A stretch of 64,000 nt of DNA, taken from NCBI GenBank assembly GCA_033782935.1, contig JAWQEG010000283.1:3556967-3620966 (forward strand), written 5' to 3'. Shown here in pieces: positions 1-12,874 of this stretch (the first letter of the stretch is position 1; every line of letters begins with the position of its first letter). The notes beneath the pieces were generated by a model. The model saw only the letters and a list, made by a program, of their open reading frames with translations, had not been told where the DNA came from and did no database searches. This stretch comes from Petrolisthes cinctipes. Its lineage: Eukaryota; Arthropoda; Malacostraca; Decapoda; Porcellanidae. A program made the translations under genes and the position numbers.

Positions 1-61
<61 letters not shown>
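1..61. repeat. (GA)n microsatellite
   Basis: An almost pure GA dinucleotide run starts at the first base of the window, so its true length is unknown. It is followed to about 335 by a strongly purine-rich, apparently non-coding stretch on the plus strand. Confidence 0.97.
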
Positions 62-64
<3 letters not shown>

Positions 65-496
65 TGTGCTGCGAATGGGATGGGAAATGCAAAGAAGGAT
101 AGAAAGAACAGGAAAGAAGATTTGGTCGGGGTTAAAAAAAAAAATAGAATCGGGATAAGGAAGGAAAGGATGATGAGAAAGGGAAGGAGGGAGTGAGGAA
201 AAGGGTACAGGATGAGACGGGGAGGGAAGATGTCAGAGGGAAGAATGATGAGGAAATGAGAGGGATGAGTGCGAGGGAAGATGATAACAAAGGACGGATT
301 AAAAGAGCAGGCCAATGAGGGGAAAGACTCAGGTGATGTCATTGGGAAGAAAATAAATGAGTCACATACACTTCCCACATTAAATACCCAGAAGGCTGTC
401 CACTACTGAAACAAGAATGGTACTGTACGTGTGCCCACAAATACAAAATGACGGGTGGTGAGTCAAAGATGCTGTGGAGGTATAATAGCAAAATCA

Positions 497-497
<1 letters not shown>

Positions 498-536
<39 letters not shown>
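498..536. repeat. (AAT)n microsatellite
   Basis: Uninterrupted ATA/AAT trinucleotide run. It lies in otherwise unremarkable sequence, and open frames crossing it only reflect the repeat. Confidence 0.95.
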
Positions 537-538
537 TC

Positions 539-1115
539 TTTTTTCCACCTATGAGTGACATACCACAACTACAATCAGTAGTCAATATCTTCACTATAGC
601 CTACCCAATACAGTATAGGTAAAGGTGTATGGATGAGGTCATCACTACCCATACATCTTCACTATCCATCAGAGCAGATGTCTGTTTGGATGGGTCCTTC
701 CCTTAATCCCACACATTTTACTACTGTTATCAGCAACAGGGGTAATGGATGTGATGGGACTGTGTGGGTAACATATCCCAGGATACCCTTCACGTGGGGG
801 TCCATGTTTCAGAATAATCTTTTCCAAACAGCCTGGATGTGTGCCTCCAGTTTGGTCAGGTCCTTGGTGGCTCTAGACGATTTAAATTTGATTTTCCATT
901 GGGTTTTGGGCTGGTTGTGCTGATCGGATGCTCTTCCTGATGCCACCCTCCCCAATGAAGGCCGATTCACATCATGACCCGTTTTGGTTGGGACAGGTTG
1001 GCCGTCAGCTTGAGGTCATCAATCGGTTGTGTATGAACACTGACACATTCCCGGTCCGTGTGACAATCATTGCAGGCAGTCACCGCAGTCAGCCATGGCA
1101 GTGTTCTCTTAGATA
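539..1115. other. Unassigned non-coding stretch
   Basis: No frame shows a recognisable protein. Around 860-975 the wording 'ggatgctcttcctgatgcc' resembles 3'-tail sequence commonly seen in RTE-type LINEs and their SINEs. This is a memory-based resemblance only, so a short retroelement remnant is possible but unproven. Confidence 0.3.
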
Positions 1116-1186
1116 TTGAATTCAGAAGTCATAAGTACAGAAAGTTGTAGAGTAATATTGATTAATAAACTTTTCCATATCTTTAC

Positions 1187-1325
1187 TTGGTTTGTTGAAT
1201 TCATCACCAATCACTGTCCATATCTTATCTCTGTGACTGTTGTTGTACAGTCTGTTGGTCAGATCAAAGAACTCATCATACCCTTGTACAAGTTTGATCA
1301 ACCTTTCGTCCATGATCACTAACAA
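1187..1325 (-). CDS. MADF-like domain, candidate first exon (partial)
   Basis: The minus-strand frame starting at 1325 reads MDERLIKLVQGYDEFFDLTN and continues with a Y-x-N-x-x-H-R-D-K-I-W-x-x-I pattern. This matches the first half of MADF (Adf-1 Myb/SANT-like) DNA-binding domains: acidic start, L-I-x-L-V, aromatic-x-x-aromatic-D, then K-x-x-W-x-x-I. The likeness fades after FNKP, exactly where the strand offers a splice donor GTAAAG (GT at 1186-1185), so the exon probably stops there and the rest of the domain lies in another exon toward lower coordinates. I could not find that exon. MADF proteins are nuclear transcription factors or transposase-derived factors (Harbinger Myb-like proteins are related), so this could be a host gene or a transposon remnant. 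Confidence 0.45.
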
Positions 1326-1973
<648 letters not shown>

Positions 1974-2114
1974 CACCGCTGTTCTAGGAAGTGTCAGCTG
2001 TCTTTGGCACTCCTTGGTCATTCATGGTAATTTTGTCCATTCAGGGGAATATATTGACCTGTCCATATACTCAAATGGGTGTGGCTCCTCTATCAGTGCT
2101 ACAGTGGGGAAGGT

Positions 2115-2530
2115 TGACGAGTGGGTGTGGAGTATGGGGGGCGGGGAGAGTGGGTGTGGAGTATGGGGGACGGGGAGAGTAAGTGTGGAGTAAGGGGGTC
2201 GGGGAGAGTGGGTGTGGAGTATGGGGGACGGAGAGAGTGGGTGTGGAGTAAGGTGGACGGGCAGAGTGGGTGTGGAGTAAGGGGGACGGGGAGAGTGGGT
2301 GTGGAGTATGGGGGACGGGGATAGTGGGTGTGGAGTATGGGGGACGAGGATAGTGGGTGTGGAGTATGGGGGACGGGGATAGTGGGTGTGGAGTAAGGGA
2401 CGGTTGACGAGTGGGTGTGGAGTGGAATTGAGGGTTGACGAGTAGGTGTGGAGTGGAATTGAGAGTTGCCGTGGGTGTGGAGTGGAATTGAGGGTTGACG
2501 TGTGGGTGTGGAGTAAGGGAGGGGGTTGAG
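2115..2530. repeat. GT-rich minisatellite, about 29-bp unit
   Basis: Tandem copies built on 'gtgggtgtggagtatggggg' plus a short GA/CG-rich linker, period about 29 bp, with point variants. From about 2400 the unit changes to a 31-bp form containing 'gttgacgagtgggtgtggag'. Strong G versus C strand asymmetry and runs of 4-5 G make the plus strand G-quadruplex-prone. Several frames stay open across it only because the unit lacks stops. Confidence 0.92.
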
Positions 2531-2708
2531 ATTCATAAACTCTTAAAGTAGCCAGGATAGAGACTGTAAAGAATAACAAACAGACTCACGTGACTCAAGG
2601 CAGCAAAACGAGGCATTGCCATGAGCCGGCTTTTGTCAGGTATACAGCTACAGTCAGAAGTCGTGTCCCAATCCACTGGTTCGACGAATCGCACCCAGGC
2701 GAAGTTTG

Positions 2709-2770
2709 AAGGTTCGAACAACGATACATGGTGAGGACAGAGGTGAAAAGTGCACCGTTGTTCGAACCTT
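2709..2770. repeat. 15-bp perfect inverted repeat
   Basis: 'aaggttcgaacaacg' at 2709-2723 is matched by its exact reverse complement at 2756-2770, with a 32-nt spacer. Each arm contains the palindrome TTCGAA and a GGTTCGA string resembling a pol III B box, but no tRNA fold is evident around it. Confidence 0.8.
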
Positions 2771-3507
2771 AAAACCTCGTCTGGTTCCAAAAAGATTCAT
2801 CGTGTCAGGAAAACGGGTCACACCTTCTGACCGCGAGTGTACCACGAATGAAAATATAAGATTGATTGATTGATTGATTGATATTAGACTCCGCAACAGC
2901 GAGGTCATATAGCGCCAGAGAAAGGTGATAGAGAGGTGTGACAGCAAGCAGGAAATAAATAAAATGAAAAGAGGGACAGTTGAAGAACTGAAAGAGAGGG
3001 GCTAGGGCCGAAGGGGCTCCAAAACCCTTAAAATATTGCTCATTTCACTGCAGGCAATACCCCCCTACGGAGTGAAAATAAAAGAGGGTGAGTAGATTAA
3101 TAGGAACACGTGTTCGGCAAGAACCAAAAGATACAAACTTAACAAAGACAAAATTATGGGACAGAGTATGAGGGCGGGAGAACACCTGTATGCTGTCACA
3201 TGAACACCGGTATGCTATGACGATATTTGTTGCAGTTACTGAGAATATTATAGCACCACTACCAATACCACTACCACCACCACCACCACTTCTCTGGCTG
3301 TCCAGTAGTTGTGTGGATGTTGTTACAGCTACACCACTATCACCCTCTCTCTCTGTGGTAACACCATCAACACCATACTGACCTGTAACAATAACACCAA
3401 TTTATCTGACTACAACACCACAACCTTTAACCTGTACAGTAACTGTGTAGACCTTTATACTGCTACACCATCACCCAGTCTGCCTGTGACAACATACAAC
3501 AAATACC
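2771..3507. other. Non-coding, with a short (GATT)n tract
   Basis: Contains a GATT tetranucleotide run at 2861-2882. 3260-3480 is ACC/ACA-rich low-complexity sequence just upstream of the discoidin-like gene. No promoter element could be assigned with confidence. Confidence 0.5.
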
Positions 3508-4305
3508 ATGTCACAAGTTGGAGTGCAGTGGTGTCGTGTGTGGGTGACAATGCTGCTTTTGCTGCCATCAGCACCTGTGGAAGGGGGAGAGCTGCGTCTG
3601 ATGCGATCTGTGCTGATCTCCCTCCAACGTGTTCAAGCAGCCTCTAATACGGAACAGGAGAGCCTTGACTTACCCCCTGGAGCCAGACCAGCCCTCTACT
3701 GCTCCAACAAGTGCTCACTTCTAGACTGGTGTCAGCTGTGGTGTGCTTACCCCTCCAACACACCCACCCACTGCCTCGTCTCCAACATTATCGTCATGCC
3801 CACCTACCAGGAGACTAACATGGCTGATGTCCTCACATGTCACACCACAAGACCCAAGGACCTTGCCACCAACGCCATCATCACTGCTGGGACACAACAT
3901 ATGTCGTATCAACTCAGAGTAAAAGAAAACCTTGTAGACGGGTTATACAACTATGATGTAGATCACTGTACTTCAACAATGTCGAATAAAAACGACAGAT
4001 GGTTTACATTAGATTTCGGGCAGCCCAAGTGTTTCCAGCATGTGATACTGCACGCTCAGGGAAACAATTTTGCCACGGAACGTTTCAACAACGTACAGGT
4101 TCGTGTGTCCAACGTAACAGCTGTGACACCTCCAGCAGACTTCACAGCTTATGACCTGTTTGGTAAGTTCCCTGGGGAGGCCTCCAAGGGTCAGGTGGTG
4201 GAAATTAAGTCTCCCATGCCCGTGTGTGCCAGGTTCGTCACAGGTCATATGCTCTATAATTCCGACTTCGCCTACTTTACGGTATGTCATATTGAGGTGT
4301 TCTGA
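3508..4305 (+). CDS. Secreted discoidin-like (F5/8 type C fold) protein
   Basis: 265 residues in one uninterrupted frame. The chosen Met is followed by a basic/Trp n-region and a hydrophobic core VTMLLLLPSAP, a plausible signal peptide ending near residue 22-26, so the product is probably secreted. Residues about 62-85 carry a Cys-rich module (C-x3-C-x5-DWC-x2-WC), possibly disulphide-bonded. Residues about 100-265 look like a discoidin/fucolectin-type beta-sandwich: a T-x-D-F-G-Q strand (WFTLDFGQPKCFQHVILHAQ), then NNVQVRVSN with an N-glycosylation sequon NVT, a VVEIKSPMPVCARFV strand, and a closing FTVCHIEVF strand, as these domains usually end. Family members bind carbohydrates or lipids; no ligand can be inferred here. 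No intron is needed. It may be a member of a multicopy invertebrate family, or the last exon of a longer gene. Confidence 0.72.
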   Translation: MSQVGVQWCRVWVTMLLLLPSAPVEGGELRLMRSVLISLQRVQAASNTEQESLDLPPGARPALYCSNKCSLLDWCQLWCAYPSNTPTHCLVSNIIVMPTYQETNMADVLTCHTTRPKDLATNAIITAGTQHMSYQLRVKENLVDGLYNYDVDHCTSTMSNKNDRWFTLDFGQPKCFQHVILHAQGNNFATERFNNVQVRVSNVTAVTPPADFTAYDLFGKFPGEASKGQVVEIKSPMPVCARFVTGHMLYNSDFAYFTVCHIEVF

Positions 4306-4331
4306 GCATCAACTACATCTACCTAGATTTC

Positions 4332-4500
4332 TTAAGGAGCCAGTGATATAGTCAGAAAGATTAAAGTTACTGATTCCTCCAAACAATATCACGAATTAGC
4401 TTCCATATTGAGGGAGTTTGTTTCATGGAATTGTCAGGAGGAATTAGTATCCTCCAATTGGCCTAGCCTACGAGATCACTGGCCCTTTAACCCTTATACA
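4332..4500. mobile_element. TTAA-flanked MITE, copy 1
   Basis: Bounded by TTAA at 4332-4335 and 4497-4500. Inner termini are inverted: GGAGCCAGTGAT on the left, and the reverse complement of the right end reads AAGGGCCAGTGATC. The interior shares 'tcaggaggaat' and 'cctccaatt' blocks with copies at 59671 and 63839. TTAA target sites are the hallmark of piggyBac-type transposition. The element sits 27 bp after the stop codon of the discoidin-like gene, so it may lie in that gene's 3' UTR. Confidence 0.7.
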
Positions 4501-4530
4501 CAGAAGATACATTGTCAACCTTTTGAAAGT

Positions 4531-4800
4531 TTTCTCTGATCAACTGAGTTATTTGTTTATCAGTATAAGTTACCAATATATTACGGTACTTGTTGCCTCA
4601 TATACTCGGGTACTAATCTGTTTCTATAATCAACTGAGTTTTGTGTTTATCAGCATAATTTACCAATATATTACGGTACTTATTGTTTCCTCATATACTG
4701 GGGTACTAATCTGTTTCTATAATCAACTGAGTTTTGTGTTTATCAGAATATTTGACCAATATAATACTTATTGTCTACCCATATATTAGGGTACTTGTGA
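4531..4800. repeat. Three tandem copies of a 90-93-bp AT-rich unit
   Basis: Units begin near 4531, 4621 and 4714 with 'tttctataatcaactgagtt' or a close variant and share 'taccaatatattacggtact'. The third unit is the most diverged and shortened. The frame that stays open across it is not credible as a gene. Confidence 0.88.
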
Positions 4801-6668
<1,868 letters not shown>

Positions 6669-7734
6669 ATAACCAAGCAAAGGTAGTCAGTAGTAGGTGA
6701 TGCCATGTGATATCATTGGCACTAGAGGGAAGGGAAAACGAACATTTATATAAGAGGATTCGTGATGCCATGAGACTTGTATCGCGCCGGAGTCCTGATA
6801 CTCAGATGTTGTCCTAAATAACGACGCTGTGGATATACCTAGTTGTAACATAGGTCATGTCAACATCATCCTAAGTCCCAGCTCAGGTCAGATACTTAAA
6901 CAATCTTTTCAATATCCAAAGCTAGTCCTGAGGAGATTCTCGAAAGGCAACCACCGACTTGCTCTCCGCCAATCACACACAACCCGTGTTAAAAACCCGT
7001 AAGAGCCAATAAGAATGGAAGAACACTGTAATGGGAGAAGAGCTGCATCATATTTATTACAATCACAGAACGCTTCGGTAGAGTACTGTCAAGAATGGGA
7101 TGCGATAATGACCTTTTATAAAGAAGCAAATTAAGGACGAAATTAAGTGTTTGGCACAGTAGGGAGGTATATTAAAAGCCCTATACTCAAACCTGATATT
7201 TAATTCACAAACAAACTCTAAATAATTGTACTAGCCTTCACCAATTAAACTATAACTTAAACCTAACTTAACATAACACACACAGTTACTGCCTCGTCGT
7301 ATACACTATCGATTCCACACCACCAGTACAACATGCACTAAATGAGGAGAGCAATAATACAACAACAACACTATACGTTCACATAAAATATGAACAAGAT
7401 TGCAACTCTGGCTACCCTTTTCTGAGGAGAGTACGTCCACATGAAATATGTACAATAATCACAACACTAAAGGAAAAACGTTCCCTGAGGAGAGTGTACG
7501 GTCGCATATGTGTCCATACTTTACACATGCATTATGTACACTCGTCAGCACTGCCAAGTGGTACAGGAAACATATGTTACAGTATAGTTATGGAAACAAC
7601 GTATTAACTCATGAAACATATGTTACAAAATTTCTGAAAGACCTAACAACACCATCACAGGCAAAAGAGACGAGAACACACTCACAGACACCACACAACA
7701 CACACGAACAATACTTGTTACTTTACAATAAGCA
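6669..7734. other. Unassigned non-coding stretch
   Basis: No recognised protein or repeat. A 'ctgaggagagt' phrase recurs near 7422 and 7484, suggesting a decayed short duplication. Confidence 0.4.
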
Positions 7735-7912
7735 CACTTTTTCACATACACCCTCTCACACACACACATATACACAACTCCACATACACCCCCTCACACA
7801 CACACACATACACTTTTCCACATACACCCCCTCACACACACATTCATACACAACTCCACATACACCCCCTTACCCATACGTACACTTCTCCACATACACA
7901 CACTCTATCACT
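7735..7912. repeat. CA-rich minisatellite, about 40-bp unit
   Basis: Four imperfect units of 'ctccacatacaccccctcac' followed by a CA run. The frame open across it (7448-7918) is driven by the repeat and I do not call it a gene. Confidence 0.85.
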
Positions 7913-8146
7913 TTATAAATATATCGCCTTGATGGGGTTGTATCCTTTTGGTACATTAGAGTGCCTTGAGTCCTCGAAAGTATGCCAGGAAACAGGACTA
8001 GATTACCAAAAAATAATGGTGTCCTGTTGCCTGGAATAGTTTGCAGGAATCAGTTGCTCTGTAGAACTACCGACACTGAAGCCTATTCTCCCCCCCCCCC
8101 TTAACTGTTTCCAAGAATTAAACGGGTGAAGAAACATTGTTACTAC

Positions 8147-8690
8147 TGTAGAGGCTCCATATATAGCCACTCTTATATCTCCTACGGCTCCATATATAGC
8201 CACTCCTATATCTCTTTGTTCACTCATAGGTAGCCATGCATCTCTACCCATGGAGTGACGAGTAAACTAATCCCCTTCCCAGACACAACTTAATCCCCTC
8301 TTGGGATACTAGCTGCAAGACGAGACATCTCTCTAGGGACACCGGCTGCCAGACTCCACTCCTTGTCTCAGCAGTGATTCATACCTGGGAAGAAATACCT
8401 GCCTACGAGCAGGGTCGGGAGATCATGTGACAATGTTACATCCGGGACTGTAGTCCTACTGAATATAAGGGCCGAGCTACTGCTGGGCTGGTCACTTACT
8501 CTTGAGCTCTGGACCAAAGAAGACCTGCCCTGCCGCCATACCTGCCTAGCCTGCACCAAGCCTAGACCGTGTTCCCGCCTTGATCACACGTCTACCCTCC
8601 AGCCCTAGACATCTCTCCTGCAGCAGCTACAGCCCTCCTATGGCACTACACGGCAGCCCGGCATACTTCACTATCTGTGTGACTTCTTTG
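8147..8690 (+). repeat. 5' LTR of the gypsy element (diverged, expanded)
   Basis: Starts TGTAGAGGCTCCATATATAG, parallel to the 3' LTR start TGTAGCAGCTCCATAC. A 33-bp segment 'ggctccatatatagccactc...' is tandemly duplicated at 8152-8217. It shares the 'gggatact' and 'ctcctgcagcag...ctacagccct' blocks with the 3' LTR, but about 240 bp between them (near 8340-8580) is extra. The end homologous to the 3' LTR terminus is lost after 'gtgacttctttgta' (about 8690). Confidence 0.75.
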
Positions 8691-9440
8691 TACAGTCGGC
8701 AAAAAAAGTTTCGTTACCATCCTTTTAATACTGTGATGTAATGGTGGTAGGCCTGACGTGACGCGAGTGTCTTATATATACCTCCGTCAACCCATGTGCT
8801 CTTCAGTGTTTATTGGGCAGGGGAGTAGGAATGACGTGCTACTTTTTCTGGGTATTTCACGGTTATTCTTGTTCTAAAATACTCAGACTCATTTCCTTAT
8901 GTTTAATAATGAATAGTTAAATAGTAAGAGTTCTTGAACATTCAAAATTTAATTTAAAATTAGTTAAACTTTTGATATAAAGAAACAGAGTGCAATGTTT
9001 GTGACTGCCACGGGCTGCGGCCCACATATTATCGCCATTGGGGCCTGTGTAGGGTAGGCTGTGTGTGGCCGTCACTCGCCGTCTACACACGCTCAGCCAA
9101 GCACTTGCCACTTCCATGGATGGAACTAAATGGCAGTTTTATTTTATGGTCAAAACATTACATCAGAGTAAGAATTTCACGGGTATAATGTAAGTTTATT
9201 AAGCTGGCATAGCAGTGCATATCTCGTTGAAAGCTACTAGGCTACTGATGAGTAACGACATCCGAAGGCGGACCAAAGCCAATGCCTCCGCCGCCCGTAC
9301 TGTCCAGCCCGGCAAAGACGATAACAGTCTCGGATGATAAGGCTTAGCAGCCAAGAAAAAGTAGGCAGAGTACCAACCCAACATCTATTACACTAACACA
9401 CCTGGTAGAACGTCGACATAAGCCTCTACACGAAACGTTC
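8691..9440. other. Gypsy leader or inserted sequence, no gene recognised
   Basis: Lies between the 5' LTR and gag. No primer-binding site could be matched with confidence. AT-rich at 8870-9000. No protein domain on either strand. Confidence 0.4.
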
Positions 9441-9444
9441 ATCA

Positions 9445-9600
9445 CATGTAAGCTCCACCACTCCATTCTCCACACCACATGTTGCTTCCTAGACCACTCT
9501 CCAAGCTCCACAACACACACTCCATTGCTCCACTCTCCACACCATGTGTTGCTCCTTGGACCAATCTCCAAGCTCCCAATGGACCACCGCCTCTCCACTC
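9445..9600. repeat. Two tandem copies of a unit of about 68 bp
   Basis: The block 'ctccacaccacatgttgctt...accactctccaagctc' at 9470-9515 recurs at 9536-9580 with a few changes. The remaining sequence up to the gag start (9600-10161) is C/T-rich with no recognised domain. Confidence 0.75.
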
Positions 9601-10161
9601 TCCACTCCACGCCTCTACGCCACCCACGATGTCTCCAGCGGTACACAAGGTATTTACACAAACATTTTACACTTCTCCCTCCCAGTGCTAGTTTTTTATC
9701 CTTGTCCCCAGTGTTCTCCTGCCTCCACCATTCGTAACGTAACGTCCCCAATTTTACTTCCTTTTCCTACCACGTTCCCTGTCCTATAACCCCTACTTAC
9801 CTCCTCTCTCTCACCCACGTGTGTTCCCTGCCTGCTTCCCCTGTGTGCCTCATTTCCCTTCTCCTACCTGCCCCTTCTCCTCACCCTGCCATGCTTTTCC
9901 ACCCCATCATTGTCCCCATTTCTTCCTCCTCCTCCCCCACCGTCGTCCACGTGTCCCTACTACACCCCATGAACCCCTGTTTCTCCGCAGTCTTTCTCCC
10001 TCCCCCTGATACCCCCCTTACACAACCCACACACTGCCCTACTTTCGCCCATTACATGCTGTGTTTCGGACTGAGTATCACTGGTACATCTTTATCAATT
10101 CCACGTTACACCAGTATACTACCTGTTTTCCTTTTTACTTACGTTAACTCGCCGTAATTCA

Positions 10162-10944
10162 ATGGCTACGCCCATCGACATCCTCTTCAACAACATAGTG
10201 TCCCTTCCACACGCCTCTTCCTCTCCTCCCCACACCACTGCTCACCCCCCTTCAACTTCCATTCCTTTCACTCCACCCTTCAATTACGATGTTCATGCAT
10301 GGTTCCTCCACGAGGAGGCAGTATGGCATGGTCTTACACTCGCCCAGGACCAGCGATACCAGTCCATCATTCGTGCCCTCCCACATGAAATTTTCTCCGT
10401 GTCAACACTACTCCATATCTTCAAACCCCAGTCACGGTACGACGATCTGAAGGCCGCCATTATCTCTGCCCATGGGATGATGCCTCAACAGTACCTCAGG
10501 GTGCTAGAAGAGGTGCAGCTGGAAGGGCGCCGTCTGTCTGAAGTACTACACCACATGCAGCAACTAAACGGGAAAGCAGCCACACCCTTCAGCAATGATG
10601 TCCTGAGAGGCTCACACTCCAGGCTGCTTCCTACGGATATCCAACAACACCTCCAAACACAACACAACCTCCCCCTGTGTAAGTACCCCAGTTTGGCTGA
10701 CGTCCTAATGACCATGTTCAACGACGGTGCAACTACGTGGCCCACACAACACACGGCCACCACCATCGCCATGCCACCCACGCCTGTGATGGCACCACCT
10801 CCGCAGCTGCCCACGCAACAACAACAACCCCCTCCTCCTCCACCTCAACAGCAGCTACCTCTCTTCCCCACAACTACATCCCTTCCACACCATCCCCTGA
10901 CACCCCACAACCAACAACACCCAACACCGTCACCTGTCCATTAA
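10162..10944 (+). CDS. Gypsy-type Gag (capsid region), intact frame
   Basis: 260 codons open from Met at 10162. Residues about 40-190 show the arthropod gypsy Gag pattern: an aromatic start (DVHAWFLHEEAVWHG), then DDLKAAIISAHGMMPQQYL, LSEVLHHMQQLNG, and LRGSHSRLLPTDIQQHL, followed by SLADVLMTMFND. These form the helices of the retroelement capsid that assembles the virus-like particle. The C-terminal third is low-complexity Pro/Gln (poly-P/Q near residues 215-230), and no CCHC knuckle is visible. The frame ends before any protease, and pol resumes in other frames. The family call comes from pattern memory, not a search. Confidence 0.7.
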   Translation: MATPIDILFNNIVSLPHASSSPPHTTAHPPSTSIPFTPPFNYDVHAWFLHEEAVWHGLTLAQDQRYQSIIRALPHEIFSVSTLLHIFKPQSRYDDLKAAIISAHGMMPQQYLRVLEEVQLEGRRLSEVLHHMQQLNGKAATPFSNDVLRGSHSRLLPTDIQQHLQTQHNLPLCKYPSLADVLMTMFNDGATTWPTQHTATTIAMPPTPVMAPPPQLPTQQQQPPPPPPQQQLPLFPTTTSLPHHPLTPHNQQHPTPSPVH

Positions 10945-11099
10945 CTTACAACTCCATCACCTCAACATTACACAGACCCCACACACGCATCTTACACTTC
11001 CATTACTCAACTAATTCAATCACTCACCAACAACTGCGACACCATATCTAACCCACAACCTACACCCCTACACCAGTGGACCCCACCGCCCCAACAAAC

Positions 11100-12267
11100 A
11101 CTCTACTCTCCATATTTCCACTTCCTTACGGCACACGACCTCCTGATCGATGCAAGATGACAATGCCTTATTCACCGGCTGTCAGGAGCCATTACCCAAG
11201 CCAAATATTACAAACACCCTACACCCACCATCACACAAATAACACTCTCAAATTCATATGAACATATTATACAAGAACTTCCTAACCTTCGTTCCACCTC
11301 CACTACACAGCTTGTGCATGACCCAGGTATCCGGCACACCATCATGATGACTGGCCCCCCCGTCTTCGCCAAACCCCATAGGAATTCCCGAGAGGCTAGA
11401 AGAAGCAAAGTGAGAATTTCAGGTAATGATTCAGCAGGGGTTTGCAAGACCGTCCGACAGTGCATGGGAGTCACCTCTTCATCTTCATATGGTTCCCAAG
11501 CAACAGGAAGGCGAATGGAGGGCATGCGGTGACTACAGACCCTTGAATGCTGCCACCATTCCTGACAGGTACCCAATACTCCAGGGGTGTGCGGTATTCT
11601 CCAAAATTGACCTTGTACGTGCCTTCCACCAGATTCCAGTAGCAAAGGACGATATTAAGAAGCTTCTGGCTAGCACAGTGCTAGAGTATGCGGCTGCAAT
11701 TCTGTGGCCCAGCGTTCAATCCTTGCTCAGGACACGATAAAAATCTTTCACTGATGCCAGAGGTTACCACCCCTGTGAGCAGGGGTGGTGGGTTTGAGGC
11801 GGCTGTCTGAGGTCTTCCTGCTTACGCAGCCATAGCCAAAGCTGACTCAGGTCTCACGTGGGTGGAGAGGTCTGTGGGCCACTCATCATCCTTGTGATGC
11901 ATGCTATAGTTGTGTTTCATACACACAGTGTGTGCTACACTCTGTCCCATTTACTGCCACTCATTGGCGGACCGTTAACTGCAATTACTACTTCATTTGG
12001 CCTGTTCGAGTTCCCTTTCATGGTTTACCTAACCCTACCCAGACATTCCAGAGGTTTATGGACAAGGTGCTACGGGGATTGGATTACACTGTCGTCTACA
12101 TCGACGATATCCTAGTCGTCTCACACACCCACTTCCAACATCAGCAGCATCTGAGGGAACTGTGCGACCGCCTGCAGCAGTACGGCCTTAAGATGCACCC
12201 CTCCAAGTGTGTCCTAGGGGTCGCCATGTCTGGACTTCCTCGGACACCGGGTTACACCCAACGGTAA
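11100..12267 (+). pseudogene. Gypsy protease remnant and reverse transcriptase, frameshifted and SINE-interrupted
   Basis: RT motifs appear in order but in different frames. TGPPVFAKPH (near 11350) is the usual lead-in. Then come [33 protein letters not shown] and [16 protein letters not shown] (fingers and motif A, 11440-11645). After an inserted SINE, the reading resumes with the F-G-L-F-E-F-P-F block (near 11998) and FQRFMDKVLRGLDYTVVYID, with the catalytic Y-I-D-D box at about 12095-12106 (YIDDILVVSHTH) and then GLKMHPSKC. A possible protease-to-RT linker (near 11120-11200) is too decayed to call. At least two frameshifts plus the insertion make it non-functional. Confidence 0.85.
11661..11975 (+). 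mobile_element. tRNA-headed SINE inserted in the RT domain
   Basis: RT coding sequence breaks off after the codons for K-D-D-I-K (11660) and resumes at the T-A-I-T-T block (about 11977), exactly where gypsy RTs are continuous. The intervening 315 bp opens with a tRNA-like head: 'ggctagcacagtgctagagt' resembles an A box and 'gcgttcaatccttg' a B box. I could not fix the target duplication; TTAA occurs on both sides. Confidence 0.62.
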
Positions 12268-12589
12268 TACCCCACTGCCGCAGAAGGTGGAAGAAGTCAG
12301 GGAATTCCCTCTACCCACTACGGCCAGAAATCTACGGGAATTCTTAGGTGTCGTCAATTATTACCACCGCTTTATTCCTCATGCCACCTCAGCCCTCACC
12401 CCACTCCACGACCTACTCAAAGGCCTAAAGAAAACATCACAAAAGAAGCACACATAGACGACAACTGCCACCGATGCATTCCAAGATGTCAAACGATGCC
12501 TGGCCAACACCACCCTCCTCACCTACCCCACACCACACGCCCCCACGTCAATCTACACCGATACAATTGGAGCTGTCCTGCAGCAGGAA

Positions 12590-12811
12590 GTGAGCGGTAT
12601 GCTGAAGCTCATCGCCTTCTACAGCAAGCACCTGGAGCCACCACAGCAGAAGTACAGTGCCTTCGACAGAGAACTAGAATCTATCCATGATGCTATCAAG
12701 CACTTCCGTCACTTCTTGGAAGGAAGGAGTTTCCACGTCCTGATGGACCACAAGCCACTCACAACAGTGATGCAACAACTAGGAACTAACTGGTCTCCAA
12801 GGGTAACATGA
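12590..12811 (+). pseudogene. Gypsy RNase H fragment
   Basis: Contains IAFYSKHLEPPQQKYSAFDR, ELESIHDAIKHFRHFLEGR and FHVLMDHKPLTTVM, the standard RNase H block of gypsy Pol: the E in the D/E-L-L-A-I helix and the D-H-K-P-L motif. The frame ends at 12811, just after LGTNWSPR. The region upstream (12270-12590) carries the RT-RNase H connection in other frames (for example the 'gaattcttaggtgtcgtcaa' block), so frameshifts separate the pieces. Confidence 0.82.
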
Positions 12812-12874
12812 CACCTAGCATTCATCTCCGAGTTTACAACAGACATCAGGCACGTTAAAGGTGAAGATAATGCA

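Noticed and set aside
7448..7918. 156-codon gene
   Set aside because: The second half is CA-rich minisatellite and the first half has no recognisable domain or codon signature.
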